Position numbers and translations under genes: made by a program. The notes beneath the pieces were generated by a model, which worked only from the letters and a program-made list of their open reading frames with translations, was not told where the DNA came from and did no database searches. Positions 27,191 through 35,863 of a stretch of DNA of 64,000 nucleotides are shown one piece after another. Within the stretch, counting starts at the first letter, position 1. Each line of letters starts with the position of its first letter. Origin of the DNA: Clostridium transplantifaecale. GTDB taxonomy: Bacteria > Bacillota > Clostridia > Lachnospirales > Lachnospiraceae. The stretch lies in assembly GCF_900626075.1 (NCBI RefSeq), contig NZ_UYZY01000002.1, positions 248,001 to 312,000 of the forward strand, given 5' to 3'.

Positions 27191-29452
27191 TTAATCGCCT
27201 ATCTTTATATCCGTATACCAGTATCCGAAACGGCCGTCTTTGGGCGGCTGTTTCTTTGCCAGGACAAAGTCTGAAAAACCGAACATGGACGCCATATATT
27301 TCTCATTGCTGAGATAATGTCCCGGGACTCCCAGCAGATATCTGGCTTTTCCGCCAGGATTGTTCAGCCTCGCAAGAATCAGGTAACGGTAATTATAATA
27401 TCCGTGAAGCAGGAAACTGTTGCTGCCGTATATCCATTCCTCCCTGGGAAGAAGTCCGATATCCTGAGGTTTGATGGTAAGCACCTCACAGCCGTCGGCA
27501 TAGTCGAACGCGAGTATTTTCGGATATTTTTTCCTCATGGTTTCCCATACTTCCTGTTCGCTGCATGTATCGCTCAGATCCTTAAAGGGCGCCGAAACGC
27601 CGGATGGCGGAGCAGCCTCTTTTACTACCGGCTGCGCCTCCTGGGCAATGGGATTTCCCTCCGTTATGGGGACCGGGGTTGCAGAGCCAGGATCCGCAGG
27701 TCTCAGTGTTTCAGGTCTCAGTGCTTCAGGTCTTGGTGCTTCAGGTCTTGGTGCTTCAGGTCTTGGTGCTTCAGGTCTTGGTGCTTCAGGTCTTGGTGAT
27801 TCAGGTCTTGGTGATTCAGGTCTTGGTGATTCAGGTTTTTGTGCCTCAGGACTTAGTGATTCTGGTCTCAGTGTTTCGGGGCTCAGTGATTCTGGGCTCA
27901 GTGTTTCCTGCCTGAGCGCACCTGTCTGCATTCCCCTGCGCTGTGCGCCGTATCTCTGCTGCCCCCTCCCGCCTCTCTCCTGTCCGTGCTGCATCTGCCT
28001 GCCGGATTCCTGTATTACCATACCGGATGAGCGGACCGCCGTTCTTCCTATCCCCTGCCTCTGAACACCCGGGGAACGGACAAAGTTTCTGCCATTTTCC
28101 TGCATCTGGGCAGATTTACCGTCCGGTTCCCTCGTGACCTGTCTTTGAGGTTCGATGAACTCCTGGGCTGTTTCCAGTCCATCAACCGCAGAGACATATT
28201 CGGCCTCCATCCTATCTGTCATGTTGCCGCCGGACACAGGCGCCCCCGTCTCCTGCACCTCCGCACACGAAGCAAATGTCCCTGCTCCCGGCACATTGAT
28301 TTCGGCATTTCTCTCTTCCGGTGCCTCCGCCTGTGCCGTTCCTGTTACCGTTGCTCTTGTTTCAATCATTACCGGAACCGCGGCTTCCGTTCCAAACACT
28401 TTTGCTGCTCTTGTGTCTGCAAATCTGATTTCCCCTGCTCCTGTTTCTACAGGTACCGCTTTCGTTTCCCATGCTCCTGCCGTCTCTGTCTCTATGGCTT
28501 CATTCGCTGCCGTTCCTGTTACTATGGCTTCTGCCCTTTCTGTTTCTGCTGGCCTTGCTCCTGTCGCCCTTATTTCCGCCGCCTCTGTCTCTGCACTGGC
28601 GGTTTCTGCCGTTTCTGCTTCTGCTCTGGCGGTTTCCGCCGCTCCTGCTTCAGCCTTAACAGATTCCGTCATTCCTGCGTCTGCCGCTCTCATGTCCGCC
28701 GTTTCTTTCTCAGGGTTTTCCGCCACAGATTCTGTGTCTCTTTGCTGTGCCTGAGTCATGATCATTTCCCGCAGGCCGGATACTGCCGCTCTGTTTTCTT
28801 CAGATGGCTCTTCACCCGGATTTTTTCTCGGGACTTCCGTGCTCAGATAGACTACCTTTTCCCGGCCGTATTTGGCAGCGTTATATTCTTCCGCCTTACG
28901 CATCGCTGCTTCATGTATTTCCGCCTCTTTTTTCGACGTTTCCCTGTCCATCTCCGCTTCTATTTCCCTGGAAATAGGCAGAAGGTCCTGCTCTTTTTCC
29001 TTATGCTGCAAAATTGTCGGTTTTTTTACCGGGCTTTCCAATTTTTCAGCCACTTTTTCCGAGGTTACATCGGCCAGCTCCACTTCTGCGGCATGAGCTA
29101 CCGCATCTTCCCAGATTGTCGTGTAGGATCTCCATGCGCTTTCCACATCATGGACACTGAGTCCGTAAAATTCTTCCAGGCTGTGTCCTGAATTTTCCAC
29201 ATCCGCGGAATTAACCACTGCCCTGAATTCCCCTGCGCCGTTTCTGGCAAACAGAGTTCCTATCTTGACCTCATCCTGCCCTGCAAGCAGGTATACTCCT
29301 ACCGGATTTCCTCCGACGAATATCTTTTTGACATTCACCGTGATTCTGCATTGGTTGCCTCTTGTTTCCAATTTTGCAAATCCAATGTTCTTTCCGCGTA
29401 TCCCTCCTTCGTATGTATAGATATATGAGATTAGTCTCTGATAGTTAGACAT
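27191..29452 (-). CDS. DUF6128-type protein with Ala/Glu/Thr-rich region and pentapeptide repeats
   Basis: A 753-residue protein with globular ends and a disordered middle. Residues 1-125 form a conserved-looking domain (MSNYQRLISYIYTYEGGIRG). Residues about 165-430 are Ala/Glu/Thr-rich; 440-515 are Gln/Arg/Gly-rich. Residues about 516-585 are 14 copies of a five-residue unit such as ESPRP/EAPRP. The last 130 residues (YPKILAFDYADGCEVLTIKP, LLHGYYNYRYLILARL) resemble DUF6128, which I know from Lachnospiraceae. There is no signal peptide or membrane segment. Function is unknown. It is monocistronic between nrdG2 and nagB. Confidence 0.75.
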   Translation of the reverse strand: MSNYQRLISYIYTYEGGIRGKNIGFAKLETRGNQCRITVNVKKIFVGGNPVGVYLLAGQDEVKIGTLFARNGAGEFRAVVNSADVENSGHSLEEFYGLSVHDVESAWRSYTTIWEDAVAHAAEVELADVTSEKVAEKLESPVKKPTILQHKEKEQDLLPISREIEAEMDRETSKKEAEIHEAAMRKAEEYNAAKYGREKVVYLSTEVPRKNPGEEPSEENRAAVSGLREMIMTQAQQRDTESVAENPEKETADMRAADAGMTESVKAEAGAAETARAEAETAETASAETEAAEIRATGARPAETERAEAIVTGTAANEAIETETAGAWETKAVPVETGAGEIRFADTRAAKVFGTEAAVPVMIETRATVTGTAQAEAPEERNAEINVPGAGTFASCAEVQETGAPVSGGNMTDRMEAEYVSAVDGLETAQEFIEPQRQVTREPDGKSAQMQENGRNFVRSPGVQRQGIGRTAVRSSGMVIQESGRQMQHGQERGGRGQQRYGAQRRGMQTGALRQETLSPESLSPETLRPESLSPEAQKPESPRPESPRPESPRPEAPRPEAPRPEAPRPEAPRPEALRPETLRPADPGSATPVPITEGNPIAQEAQPVVKEAAPPSGVSAPFKDLSDTCSEQEVWETMRKKYPKILAFDYADGCEVLTIKPQDIGLLPREEWIYGSNSFLLHGYYNYRYLILARLNNPGGKARYLLGVPGHYLSNEKYMASMFGFSDFVLAKKQPPKDGRFGYWYTDIKIGD
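27699..27908 (-). repeat. 15-bp coding minisatellite (14 units) inside the DUF6128 gene
   Basis: Fourteen contiguous 15-base units, plus-strand form GGTCTTGGTGCTTCA. Units 3-6 are identical and units 7-9 are identical; the outer ones diverge. The pattern suggests recent unit gain in the centre. It stays in frame and encodes a Pro/Glu/Arg linker, so it is not a CRISPR. Confidence 0.92.
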
Positions 29453-29561
29453 GCTATCACTCCTTTGCTATCTATTTTATGCTGATATGCATTGAAACTA
29501 TGACTTAAAAATGGTATTCTAATCTGGAAAGAGGCGACAATATTGTATGGAGGGTATTTTC

Positions 29562-30287
29562 ATGAAAATTTACAAGGTTAAAAATTACGACGAAATGAGC
29601 AGGAAAGCAGCTAATATTATTGCTGCCCAGATCATCACAAAACCGGATTCTGTACTGGGGCTTGCCACCGGTTCCACCCCTGTCGGAACTTACAAATATC
29701 TGGTTGAGAAATACAATAACGGAGATCTGGATTTTTCTGAAGTAAAGACGGCGAATCTGGATGAATATAAGGGACTTACCAAAGACAGTGAGCAGAGCTA
29801 CTATTATTTTATGTACAGCAACTTGTTTCAGCACGTAAATATTGATATGAATCAAACAAATATTCCAAACGGCATGGCAGACGACCCTGAAGCAGAGTGC
29901 AGCCGCTATGAGGATGTAATCCGTTCACTGGGCGGAGTTGACCTTCAGGTTCTCGGCCTCGGACATGACGGCCATATCGGTTTTAACGAGCCGTCCGATA
30001 TTTTCGAGGGCCAGACCCACTGTGTTGATCTCACTGAGATGACAATCGAAGCAAATAAGCGTTTCTTCTCCTCCATCGAAGAAGTTCCGCGCCAGGCATT
30101 CACAATGGGTATCGGAACTATTATGAGGAGTAAAAAGATTATTTTCGCAGTTAGCGGAAAAGATAAGGCTGCTATTTTAAAGGAAGCTCTCTACGGACCT
30201 GTGACACCGAAGGTTCCGGCATCCATTCTTCAGTTCCATCCGGATGTCATTGTAATCGCCGATGAGGATGCCCTTTCCGAATGCTGA
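29562..30287 (+). CDS. nagB: Glucosamine-6-phosphate deaminase
   Basis: A 241-residue NagB. It converts glucosamine 6-phosphate to fructose 6-phosphate and ammonia. Motifs include LGLATGSTPVGTYKYL, LDEYKGL, and the catalytic LGLGHDGHIGFNEPSD. The ATG at 29562 has GGAGGG seven bases before it; the upstream ATG at 29547 lies inside that site. There is no nagA next to it, so it is a standalone gene with its own terminator. The C-terminus ends at the family's usual point, so it lacks the long E. coli-type allosteric tail. Confidence 0.96.
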   Translation: MKIYKVKNYDEMSRKAANIIAAQIITKPDSVLGLATGSTPVGTYKYLVEKYNNGDLDFSEVKTANLDEYKGLTKDSEQSYYYFMYSNLFQHVNIDMNQTNIPNGMADDPEAECSRYEDVIRSLGGVDLQVLGLGHDGHIGFNEPSDIFEGQTHCVDLTEMTIEANKRFFSSIEEVPRQAFTMGIGTIMRSKKIIFAVSGKDKAAILKEALYGPVTPKVPASILQFHPDVIVIADEDALSEC

Positions 30288-30323
30288 TTTAAAGCAACCA
30301 TTTTGTCCATTAACAGGAATTTT

Positions 30324-30371
30324 AAAATGCATCGGTTACCGGTTTTCCCGCCGTCTGCCGATGCATTTTTT
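30324..30371 (+). terminator. Terminator of nagB
   Basis: AAATGCATCGG (30325-30335) and CCGATGCATTT (30358-30368) form an 11-bp stem followed by T residues, about 40 bp after nagB. The remaining DNA to 30578 holds no gene that I can see. Confidence 0.85.
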
Positions 30372-30578
30372 GTTGTCCTGCAGGGAAAAGTCCGTCCGCG
30401 TACTTTTCGCTCATTTTTATCCGTGATCCGTTTGGGGAATCTGGGAAAGGAATTTCTGGATTTGCGGGTATCTGATTGAATTAAGAAATCTGTTTAGATT
30501 AAGAAGATAGATAAAAACTTTCGTGCTTATAGAAATGCAGACTGAATGATATTAGCGAACCGCATCCGGGCTGCCCGA

Positions 30579-31244
30579 TCAGCAGATTTTATTCCCGTTT
30601 GCATTCAGTTTGAAAGTCATGCCAAGGACAGAAGCCGCTCTTCTGCACATCAGCATCCTCTGAAGAAATATTTCAAAATAATCCATCATTGAGCAGATAC
30701 TCTCATCCAGCTCCAGTTCCAGTTTAAGCGTTTTTTTATCCTTCTGAATATCCAGGGAAGATGAGATTACCGCATAGTTTACGCGGTCATGTTTATCAAA
30801 CGCAGCCTTATTTCTGTTCCTGACCCTGTCCCTGCGGACATCGGTTTTATCGGCCAGTATCAAAGCGGCGGACACAGCATCCACAGCTCCTCCCGACTTC
30901 TCGTCGTGCATTCCGATGGCGTTAATGATTACCGCTATGTCTTCATAATCCATATCAAGCCCCCTCAGGATCTGATGAGCCATCAACGCGCCGGAATGAG
31001 GATGATCCATACGGTTCACACAGTTTCCAATATCATGCATATAACCCGCAATTTTGGCCAGTTCCACGGTGTGGCTGTCATAATCCAGGCGCTCCAGGAT
31101 TTTTCCGGCCATCGCCGAAACCTTCACCGCATGGGCCGCTGAGTGGTCCGTATATCCAAGCACCCCCAGTGTCGTGTTTCCCTTGTCGATATATGCGTTA
31201 ATTTCTTTTGATTTCTTTATGTCCTTATACGTAATCTGTGCCAA
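30579..31244 (-). CDS. HD domain phosphohydrolase
   Basis: A 221-residue protein with an HD metal-dependent phosphohydrolase domain: His34 in YTDHSAAHA, the His70-Asp71 doublet in GYMHDIGN, His81/His83 in MDHPHSG, and Asp in ILADKTD. This is the layout of small HD enzymes acting on nucleotides or phosphoesters. The start codon is TTG, with AAGGAGG six bases before it. The substrate is unknown. It follows the Pit/DUF47 pair on the same strand after a gap of about 150 bp, so a phosphate link is only suggestive. Confidence 0.8.
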   Translation of the reverse strand: MAQITYKDIKKSKEINAYIDKGNTTLGVLGYTDHSAAHAVKVSAMAGKILERLDYDSHTVELAKIAGYMHDIGNCVNRMDHPHSGALMAHQILRGLDMDYEDIAVIINAIGMHDEKSGGAVDAVSAALILADKTDVRRDRVRNRNKAAFDKHDRVNYAVISSSLDIQKDKKTLKLELELDESICSMMDYFEIFLQRMLMCRRAASVLGMTFKLNANGNKIC

Positions 31245-31396
31245 TTGATTCCTCCTTCTTCATTTCCGCCTTTTTAGCGGTACGTTACCTATCTTAACAG
31301 AAGGAGAAATAAACTGATATCAACAATATGCAAAAGTTATGTCAGAACAATGTAAAACGGAGCGCATCTCACGGCCTTTATGAATAATTCCAAAAA

Positions 31397-32020
31397 TCAG
31401 GTATTTTTCATAATCGCCATCTCCACGGTATCCGCCACATGCTCGCAGCAGTCACAGCACTCCTCCAGGCAGTCATAGATCGTCGTCCAGACCAGGATCT
31501 GCACGGCATCCGTTTCCTCGGTATACAGTCTGTGGACAGCCCTGGTATAAAGCTGATCTCCCTCTTCCTCCAGACGGTTAATTGTAATGATTTTCTCCTT
31601 CAATGTGGCGGATCGGCGGAAATTGCGAAAATCCTCCAGCATCTCTTTCATCGATGCACAGCATTTACGGATCAGTGCGGCAAATTCCACTGCCTCGGGC
31701 CGCAGACTCCTCACATTGTACATATAAAGATTTCTTAAAACCTCGTCCAGCTCATCTGTCATGTCATCTATAATGTTCGTCAGAGCCATGATATCTTCCC
31801 GCTCAATAGGCGGCAGAAACTCTTTCATCAGCTTCTCCATCAGCAGGTGCTTTCCCTGATCTCCCCGGTGCTCAATCTCATGGATTGCCCTGATTTTTTC
31901 CGGAAGGCTCGTGTATTCATATTCATTGAGGTTTTCCCAAAGCAGCTCCGCCGCCTCGCAGGAACAATTTACGTTATCAACAAGCATTGCAAAATAGTCA
32001 TTTCCCTTTTTCTGTGCCAT
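31397..32020 (-). CDS. DUF47/PhoU-like phosphate transport regulator
   Basis: A 207-residue all-helical PhoU-like protein (DUF47, TIGR00153). It has the acidic metal-binding repeat EIEHRGDQGKHLLMEKL and RLEEEGDQLYTRAVHRLY typical of the family. It partners with Pit transporters to adjust phosphate uptake. It lies 33 bp after pit, confirming the functional pair. Confidence 0.9.
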   Translation of the reverse strand: MAQKKGNDYFAMLVDNVNCSCEAAELLWENLNEYEYTSLPEKIRAIHEIEHRGDQGKHLLMEKLMKEFLPPIEREDIMALTNIIDDMTDELDEVLRNLYMYNVRSLRPEAVEFAALIRKCCASMKEMLEDFRNFRRSATLKEKIITINRLEEEGDQLYTRAVHRLYTEETDAVQILVWTTIYDCLEECCDCCEHVADTVEMAIMKNT

Positions 32021-32052
32021 ACTGCACTCCTTTCATTGCCATACTCCTAATC

Positions 32053-33105
32053 TCAAAATATCCAGATGAACAGCTTTGCCGTCAGAAAGCCAATCAGGCC
32101 GCAGCCGGGAAATGTGAGCACCCAGGTCATTACCATCTCCTTTACGACTCCCCAGTTTACCGAGGACAGGCGTCTGGCTGCCCCGACTCCCATAATGGCC
32201 GTGGTTTTCGTGTGGGTTGTGGATACCGGAATTCCCGTGAGGGAAGATAAGAGCAGGCAGCCCGCGCCCGCCAAATCGGCCGAAAAGCCCTGATAGCGTT
32301 CCAGCTTCACCATATCCATGCCAACCGCCTTGATTATCCTGTAGCCGCCTATGGAAGTTCCAAGGCCCATCACGGCAGAGCAGAGTATCATCAGCCAGAT
32401 TGGGATACTGAACTCTCCGACGTCGGCATTGCCTTTGGCCAGAAAAATTCCCAACATGAAAACGCCCATAAATTTCTGACCATCCTGGGCGCCGTGCATG
32501 AATGCCATGGCTGCGCCTCCGGCTATCTGGGCATTGTTAAAAAATCCCCGGCTCTTGTTCCTGTCTACGCCTCTGCATAAAAATTGGACGATTTTGGCAG
32601 TCAGATAGCCCATAACAAAACCGAGTATAGTGGACAGCACTAAACCGTAAAGCACTTTAACCCACTCGGATGAATGAATTCCCTCCAGGCCTCCGTGAAG
32701 TGCAATTGCCGCTCCGGAAACGCCGGCAATGAGGGCATGGCTTTCACTTGTGGGGATGCCGAACCACCAGGCGGCGGTCGCCCAGGCCACGATGGACAAA
32801 AGGGCCGCACACAGCGCAATCAGCGCCTCCCTTGAGTCACCGCCAAAATCCACCATATTGTATATTGTCGATGCCACTCCCGCATTGAACATCGTCATAA
32901 CGAGAACGCCCAGGAAGTTGAAGACCGCGGCCATAATAATTGCGGCTCTGGGATGAATAGCCTGCGTAGAAACACAGGTGGCGATCGCATTAGGCGCATC
33001 GGTCCATCCATTAACCAGAATTACCCCCAGCGTCAGAATCACAGTTATGGCTAAAATGGGACTTGCCGTAAGCTGCGAAAGAAAATCTGCCAACGAAATT
33101 GTCAT
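32053..33105 (-). CDS. pit: Low-affinity inorganic phosphate transporter (Pit family)
   Basis: A 350-residue membrane protein with about ten hydrophobic segments. It has the two inverted family signatures: NGWTDAPNAIATCVST in the first half, and FMHGAQDGQKFMGV with STTHTKTTAIMG in the second half. It imports phosphate with a cation. The ATG at 33105 has GAGG seven bases before it. It forms an operon with the DUF47 gene. An unusual palindrome occupies its promoter (33141-33161). Confidence 0.93.
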   Translation of the reverse strand: MTISLADFLSQLTASPILAITVILTLGVILVNGWTDAPNAIATCVSTQAIHPRAAIIMAAVFNFLGVLVMTMFNAGVASTIYNMVDFGGDSREALIALCAALLSIVAWATAAWWFGIPTSESHALIAGVSGAAIALHGGLEGIHSSEWVKVLYGLVLSTILGFVMGYLTAKIVQFLCRGVDRNKSRGFFNNAQIAGGAAMAFMHGAQDGQKFMGVFMLGIFLAKGNADVGEFSIPIWLMILCSAVMGLGTSIGGYRIIKAVGMDMVKLERYQGFSADLAGAGCLLLSSLTGIPVSTTHTKTTAIMGVGAARRLSSVNWGVVKEMVMTWVLTFPGCGLIGFLTAKLFIWIF

Positions 33106-33140
33106 AGTTATCCTCACTTTTTGTGTAATATCAGGTACTG

Positions 33141-33168
33141 ATTATAGTATTGCGCAATACTTTGCCAG
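33141..33168 (-). promoter_or_regulatory. pit promoter with perfect 16-bp palindrome in the spacer
   Basis: The minus strand has -10 TATAAT (33141-33146) and a -35-like CTGGCA 16 bp upstream. Between them lies the perfect palindrome AGTATTGCGCAATACT (33146-33161), sharing one base with the -10. A protein bound there would block RNA polymerase. The rest of the gap (33169-33649) is AT-rich, with no gene that I can identify. Confidence 0.6.
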
Positions 33169-33649
33169 TTTATTATAATATTTTTCTCCGCGCCGTACAG
33201 TGTTTACGGCAATCCTTTACTCTTTTTTTACGCCCCGTCCCGCAGAGAGACTCTTCTTGAATATTGTGATTGCATCTTCAGTTGTATAAACGTATATTGT
33301 TGTTCATCGTTCTTTCCACCATTATATTTTCTATTATTTTTTGTATTTTACAACCGAATTCTTCCTATTAGAATGATACCCTAAGAATATTTATGAATTT
33401 TATAGATGATTGGATGAATTTTATATATTAGATATTAAAATTCACAGATGTTATACTTTTTGTATATTATATCCGATTTTTTTACAAAAAATATAGTAAT
33501 TTTATACATACGGCACACCCTGATTTAGATTTTAAACGCATGTTATGATCCGTACAGGATAAATCTTGCGTCTGTAAGTTACAGGAAAGGAGGAAACAAA
33601 TCATAAAGATATTTAAAAACGAAGGAGTGCGAAAGGAGAAGGAAAAGCT

Positions 33650-35329
33650 ATGCGAAAAGGTTCTGGAAAAATTCCGGTTTCAGTCTTTGCAGGATTGGCG
33701 CTCGCTTCAGTGCTGAGCGCCGGTACACTGGCTGCGCAGGAGGAAGCCCGTCCCGCGATGGGGGATGTAGAGCGCATTCAGGCGTACACAGACGATACCG
33801 TCTACGGCACCGGGCTTGTGAAGGTGGAGGTTACTTATAACGCCGGTGTCCGGCTGACGGGAATTAATGCGGAAAGTTATATTCTGGAAGACCGCGGAAC
33901 GCTGTCCCCGGATTACGGCAGGATTAAAATTGCGAATGCTGTCGTGGACGGTCAGACCGTCATCTTAACTGTAGAAAACGGAACTGCCGCCACTGAAGAT
34001 AATGTTCTCGTCTATACCGGTGAAAAACCGGCGGGAACCCGTGTGCGGAACGCCTTTGGCGTATATTGCACCGGTGCCTGGTATCGTGATGAAAACGGTG
34101 CAATTCATTACGGCGGCAATGCCGATAATGGATATCTGCCAAATACCACAGGAATGGGCTATCAGGCCAGGGCCTGCCTGGAACTGAAACTGCGCCATGC
34201 GTGGGAGGAGCCTTCCGCGGCAGCCTGTCTGGCCAACGAAGCCGACGGCCAATACAGAGAAGGCGGCCTGTGGGCAAAAACCATTGACCTGCAATTCGGC
34301 GAAAGAGGGTTCCGTTCCTTTGAGCAGGCGGGCATCAGAGTGAGCAGCACCGCGGGAAGGGTGTCTGACGGCACGGGCGACGATTATGTCCGCGGCTATT
34401 TCTACGTGCCGGAACATTACGATCCCGCCGCCGGAATTGTTTTTACGCTGCAGGGCCAGGGAATCTCATACTGGAAACTCGCAGACGGCTGCGATAATGA
34501 TGGTACCGGAATCATGTATGACTCTGCCACCACCTCCTGGATGAACAAAGGCGCTATTGTGGTCAATATTCATGACCGGTCAAGCGCCGGACCCGGAGTA
34601 TATTTTAACATCTACGATTTTGTGGCGGACGACGTCAATGTGATGAAATATTTTATCGATGCCTACGGTGTCACCGGAAATGTCGTGCTCCAGGGTAATT
34701 CGCGGGGAACGATGGCCTCTGCGCTTATTATCAAAGCGCTGGCCGGACAGCCCTATCATCCCATGAATCAGAAAATGGGAAATACTCAGAACGAAACACA
34801 TAGACTTCCCACAGGCGTTTATAACTTTAACATCGATGCTTATATTTGTCAGAACGGCACCTTTGGTTATGGCTACGACGACGCCGACTGGGCCGCTGTT
34901 GCCGGAACGGGGTTGAAAGTATGGGTTTTTGATGGAGAGCAGGACACGGACAATATCGACAGCGTCGCCAAATACAGGGAGATTATGACCTCGTCCAAAG
35001 GCGCTGACTGGGCAGCCAAAAATATACGTCTTACCGGATATCCATCGGAGCTTTATGCTTACTGGGGCGAGAGTGATCACTCCACCACACGTCTCAACGG
35101 ATGGTATTTCAGCGACTCCGCTTATTACGGCCCAGACTGCCGGATCGACTCCGATACCGGAAAGCTCATTTATCATACAAAACAGAAGGACGGTACATCC
35201 TATGAGCTGAAGTCCCGCGGGAAAGCTGCCGGAAGCAGCAAAGCCGGCTACCAATATACCATCTATGATGAACTTTATCAGGAGTGGGCGCTTAAACGCG
35301 AAGCCGTTCAGGACGGCGGAACAAGCTGA
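33650..35329 (+). CDS. Secreted esterase-like protein with Ig-like N-terminal domain
   Basis: A 559-residue protein. Residues 1-29 are a signal peptide (ending LSAGTLAAQ), without a lipobox. Residues about 36-125 resemble the esterase Ig-like N-terminal domain. The remainder is an alpha/beta-hydrolase: nucleophile Ser351 in QGNSRGTM, acid near Asp428/Asp432 in VFDGEQDTDN, and His477 in ESDHST. It would hydrolyse an ester outside the cell; carbohydrate or polyester substrates are possible. AAGGAGAAGG precedes the ATG. Just past the stop, the -1 frame continues for 29 codons with a plausible C-terminus (KLSSDGSLTRYY, VVIDVTR) to 35412, so a late frameshift is likely. Confidence 0.75.
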   Translation: MRKGSGKIPVSVFAGLALASVLSAGTLAAQEEARPAMGDVERIQAYTDDTVYGTGLVKVEVTYNAGVRLTGINAESYILEDRGTLSPDYGRIKIANAVVDGQTVILTVENGTAATEDNVLVYTGEKPAGTRVRNAFGVYCTGAWYRDENGAIHYGGNADNGYLPNTTGMGYQARACLELKLRHAWEEPSAAACLANEADGQYREGGLWAKTIDLQFGERGFRSFEQAGIRVSSTAGRVSDGTGDDYVRGYFYVPEHYDPAAGIVFTLQGQGISYWKLADGCDNDGTGIMYDSATTSWMNKGAIVVNIHDRSSAGPGVYFNIYDFVADDVNVMKYFIDAYGVTGNVVLQGNSRGTMASALIIKALAGQPYHPMNQKMGNTQNETHRLPTGVYNFNIDAYICQNGTFGYGYDDADWAAVAGTGLKVWVFDGEQDTDNIDSVAKYREIMTSSKGADWAAKNIRLTGYPSELYAYWGESDHSTTRLNGWYFSDSAYYGPDCRIDSDTGKLIYHTKQKDGTSYELKSRGKAAGSSKAGYQYTIYDELYQEWALKREAVQDGGTS

Positions 35330-35412
35330 GTTCCGACGGCTCGCTTACCCGATACTACAGTGAATCGGCTTTTAAAATGGATGATGCGGTCGTAATTGAT
35401 GTGACCAGATAA
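35317..35412 (+). other. Out-of-frame continuation of the esterase gene (likely frameshift)
   Basis: From CGG at 35317, the -1 frame reads RNKLSSDGSLTRYYSESAF and continues to KMDDAVVIDVTR before TAA at 35410-35412. In-frame sequence before this point (EWALKREAVQD) has no stop in the first frame, whereas the second frame is closed by TAA just upstream. The tail has the hydrophobic-acidic pattern of a beta-strand C-terminus. It could be a real indel, a sequencing error or programmed frameshifting. Confidence 0.5.
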
Positions 35413-35420
35413 AAACATAT

Positions 35421-35463
35421 TAAAAAAGACTGGGAAACCTTGATTTCTCAAAGTTTCCCAATC
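35421..35463 (-). terminator. Terminator of the tRNA-Tyr/tRNA-Leu unit
   Basis: GACTGGGAAACCTTGA and TCAAAGTTTCCCAATC form a stem at 35428-35463. On the minus strand it is followed by TTTTTTAA. It lies directly after tRNA-Leu. Confidence 0.85.
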
Positions 35464-35474
35464 TGCTCAACTAA

Positions 35475-35560
35475 TGCCGGCGACCGGAATCGAACCGGTA
35501 CGAAGTTTAACCCTCGCAGGATTTTAAGTCCTGTGCGTCTGCCAGTTCCGCCACGCCGGC
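35475..35560 (-). tRNA. tRNA-Leu (TAA)
   Basis: An 86-nt class II tRNA starting GCCGGCGTGGCGGAACTGG. The anticodon loop CTTAAAA gives TAA. It has a long variable arm and the ends CGCCGGC plus A. It follows tRNA-Tyr on the same transcript. Confidence 0.95.
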
Positions 35561-35599
35561 ATTCATGATTACTCATGACTGGCAATATTCAATTACCAA

Positions 35600-35681
35600 T
35601 GGATGGAGGTGGATTCGAACCACCGAAGCGTGTCGCAACAGATTTACAGTCTGCCCCCTTTGGCCACTCGGGAACCCATCC
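35600..35681 (-). tRNA. tRNA-Tyr (GTA)
   Basis: An 82-nt class II tRNA beginning GGATGGGTTCCCGAGTGG. The anticodon loop CTGTAAA gives GTA. The ends CCCATCC/GGATGGG pair fully, with an A discriminator. Confidence 0.95.
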
Positions 35682-35703
35682 AAAATTACTCTGACAGTTA
35701 AAA

Positions 35704-35732
35704 ATCATATCATAATAAGGTGAAAAAATCAA
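35704..35732 (-). promoter_or_regulatory. Promoter of the tRNA-Tyr/tRNA-Leu unit
   Basis: On the minus strand TTGATT (35727-35732) and TATGAT (35704-35709) are 17 bp apart, about 20 bp before the tRNA-Tyr 5' end. Confidence 0.65.
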
Positions 35733-35863
35733 GGGTATTTTGTTTGTTTTTGTATTTTTTTAATATGCGGCGGCGCTGCCATCCGCATTCCGGTCATCAT
35801 ACGGCCGTGATGCGGACGGCGGCGCTCTGTTTTCCCCGTCTCTCCCATCAAAAGGACTGTCTT

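Noticed and set aside
27699..27908. CRISPR-like regular repeats
   Set aside because: Units are 15 bp, contiguous and in frame; there are no spacers and no cas genes.
27317..28064. Ser/Gly/Leu- and Cys/Phe-rich plus-strand frames with apparent repeats
   Set aside because: They are mirror frames of the DUF6128 gene repeats; composition is that of an antisense reading.
33580..33640. Upstream reading frame after AAGGAGG before the esterase gene
   Set aside because: The only codon at a proper distance is ATA at 33603, and the frame is short and not protein-like.
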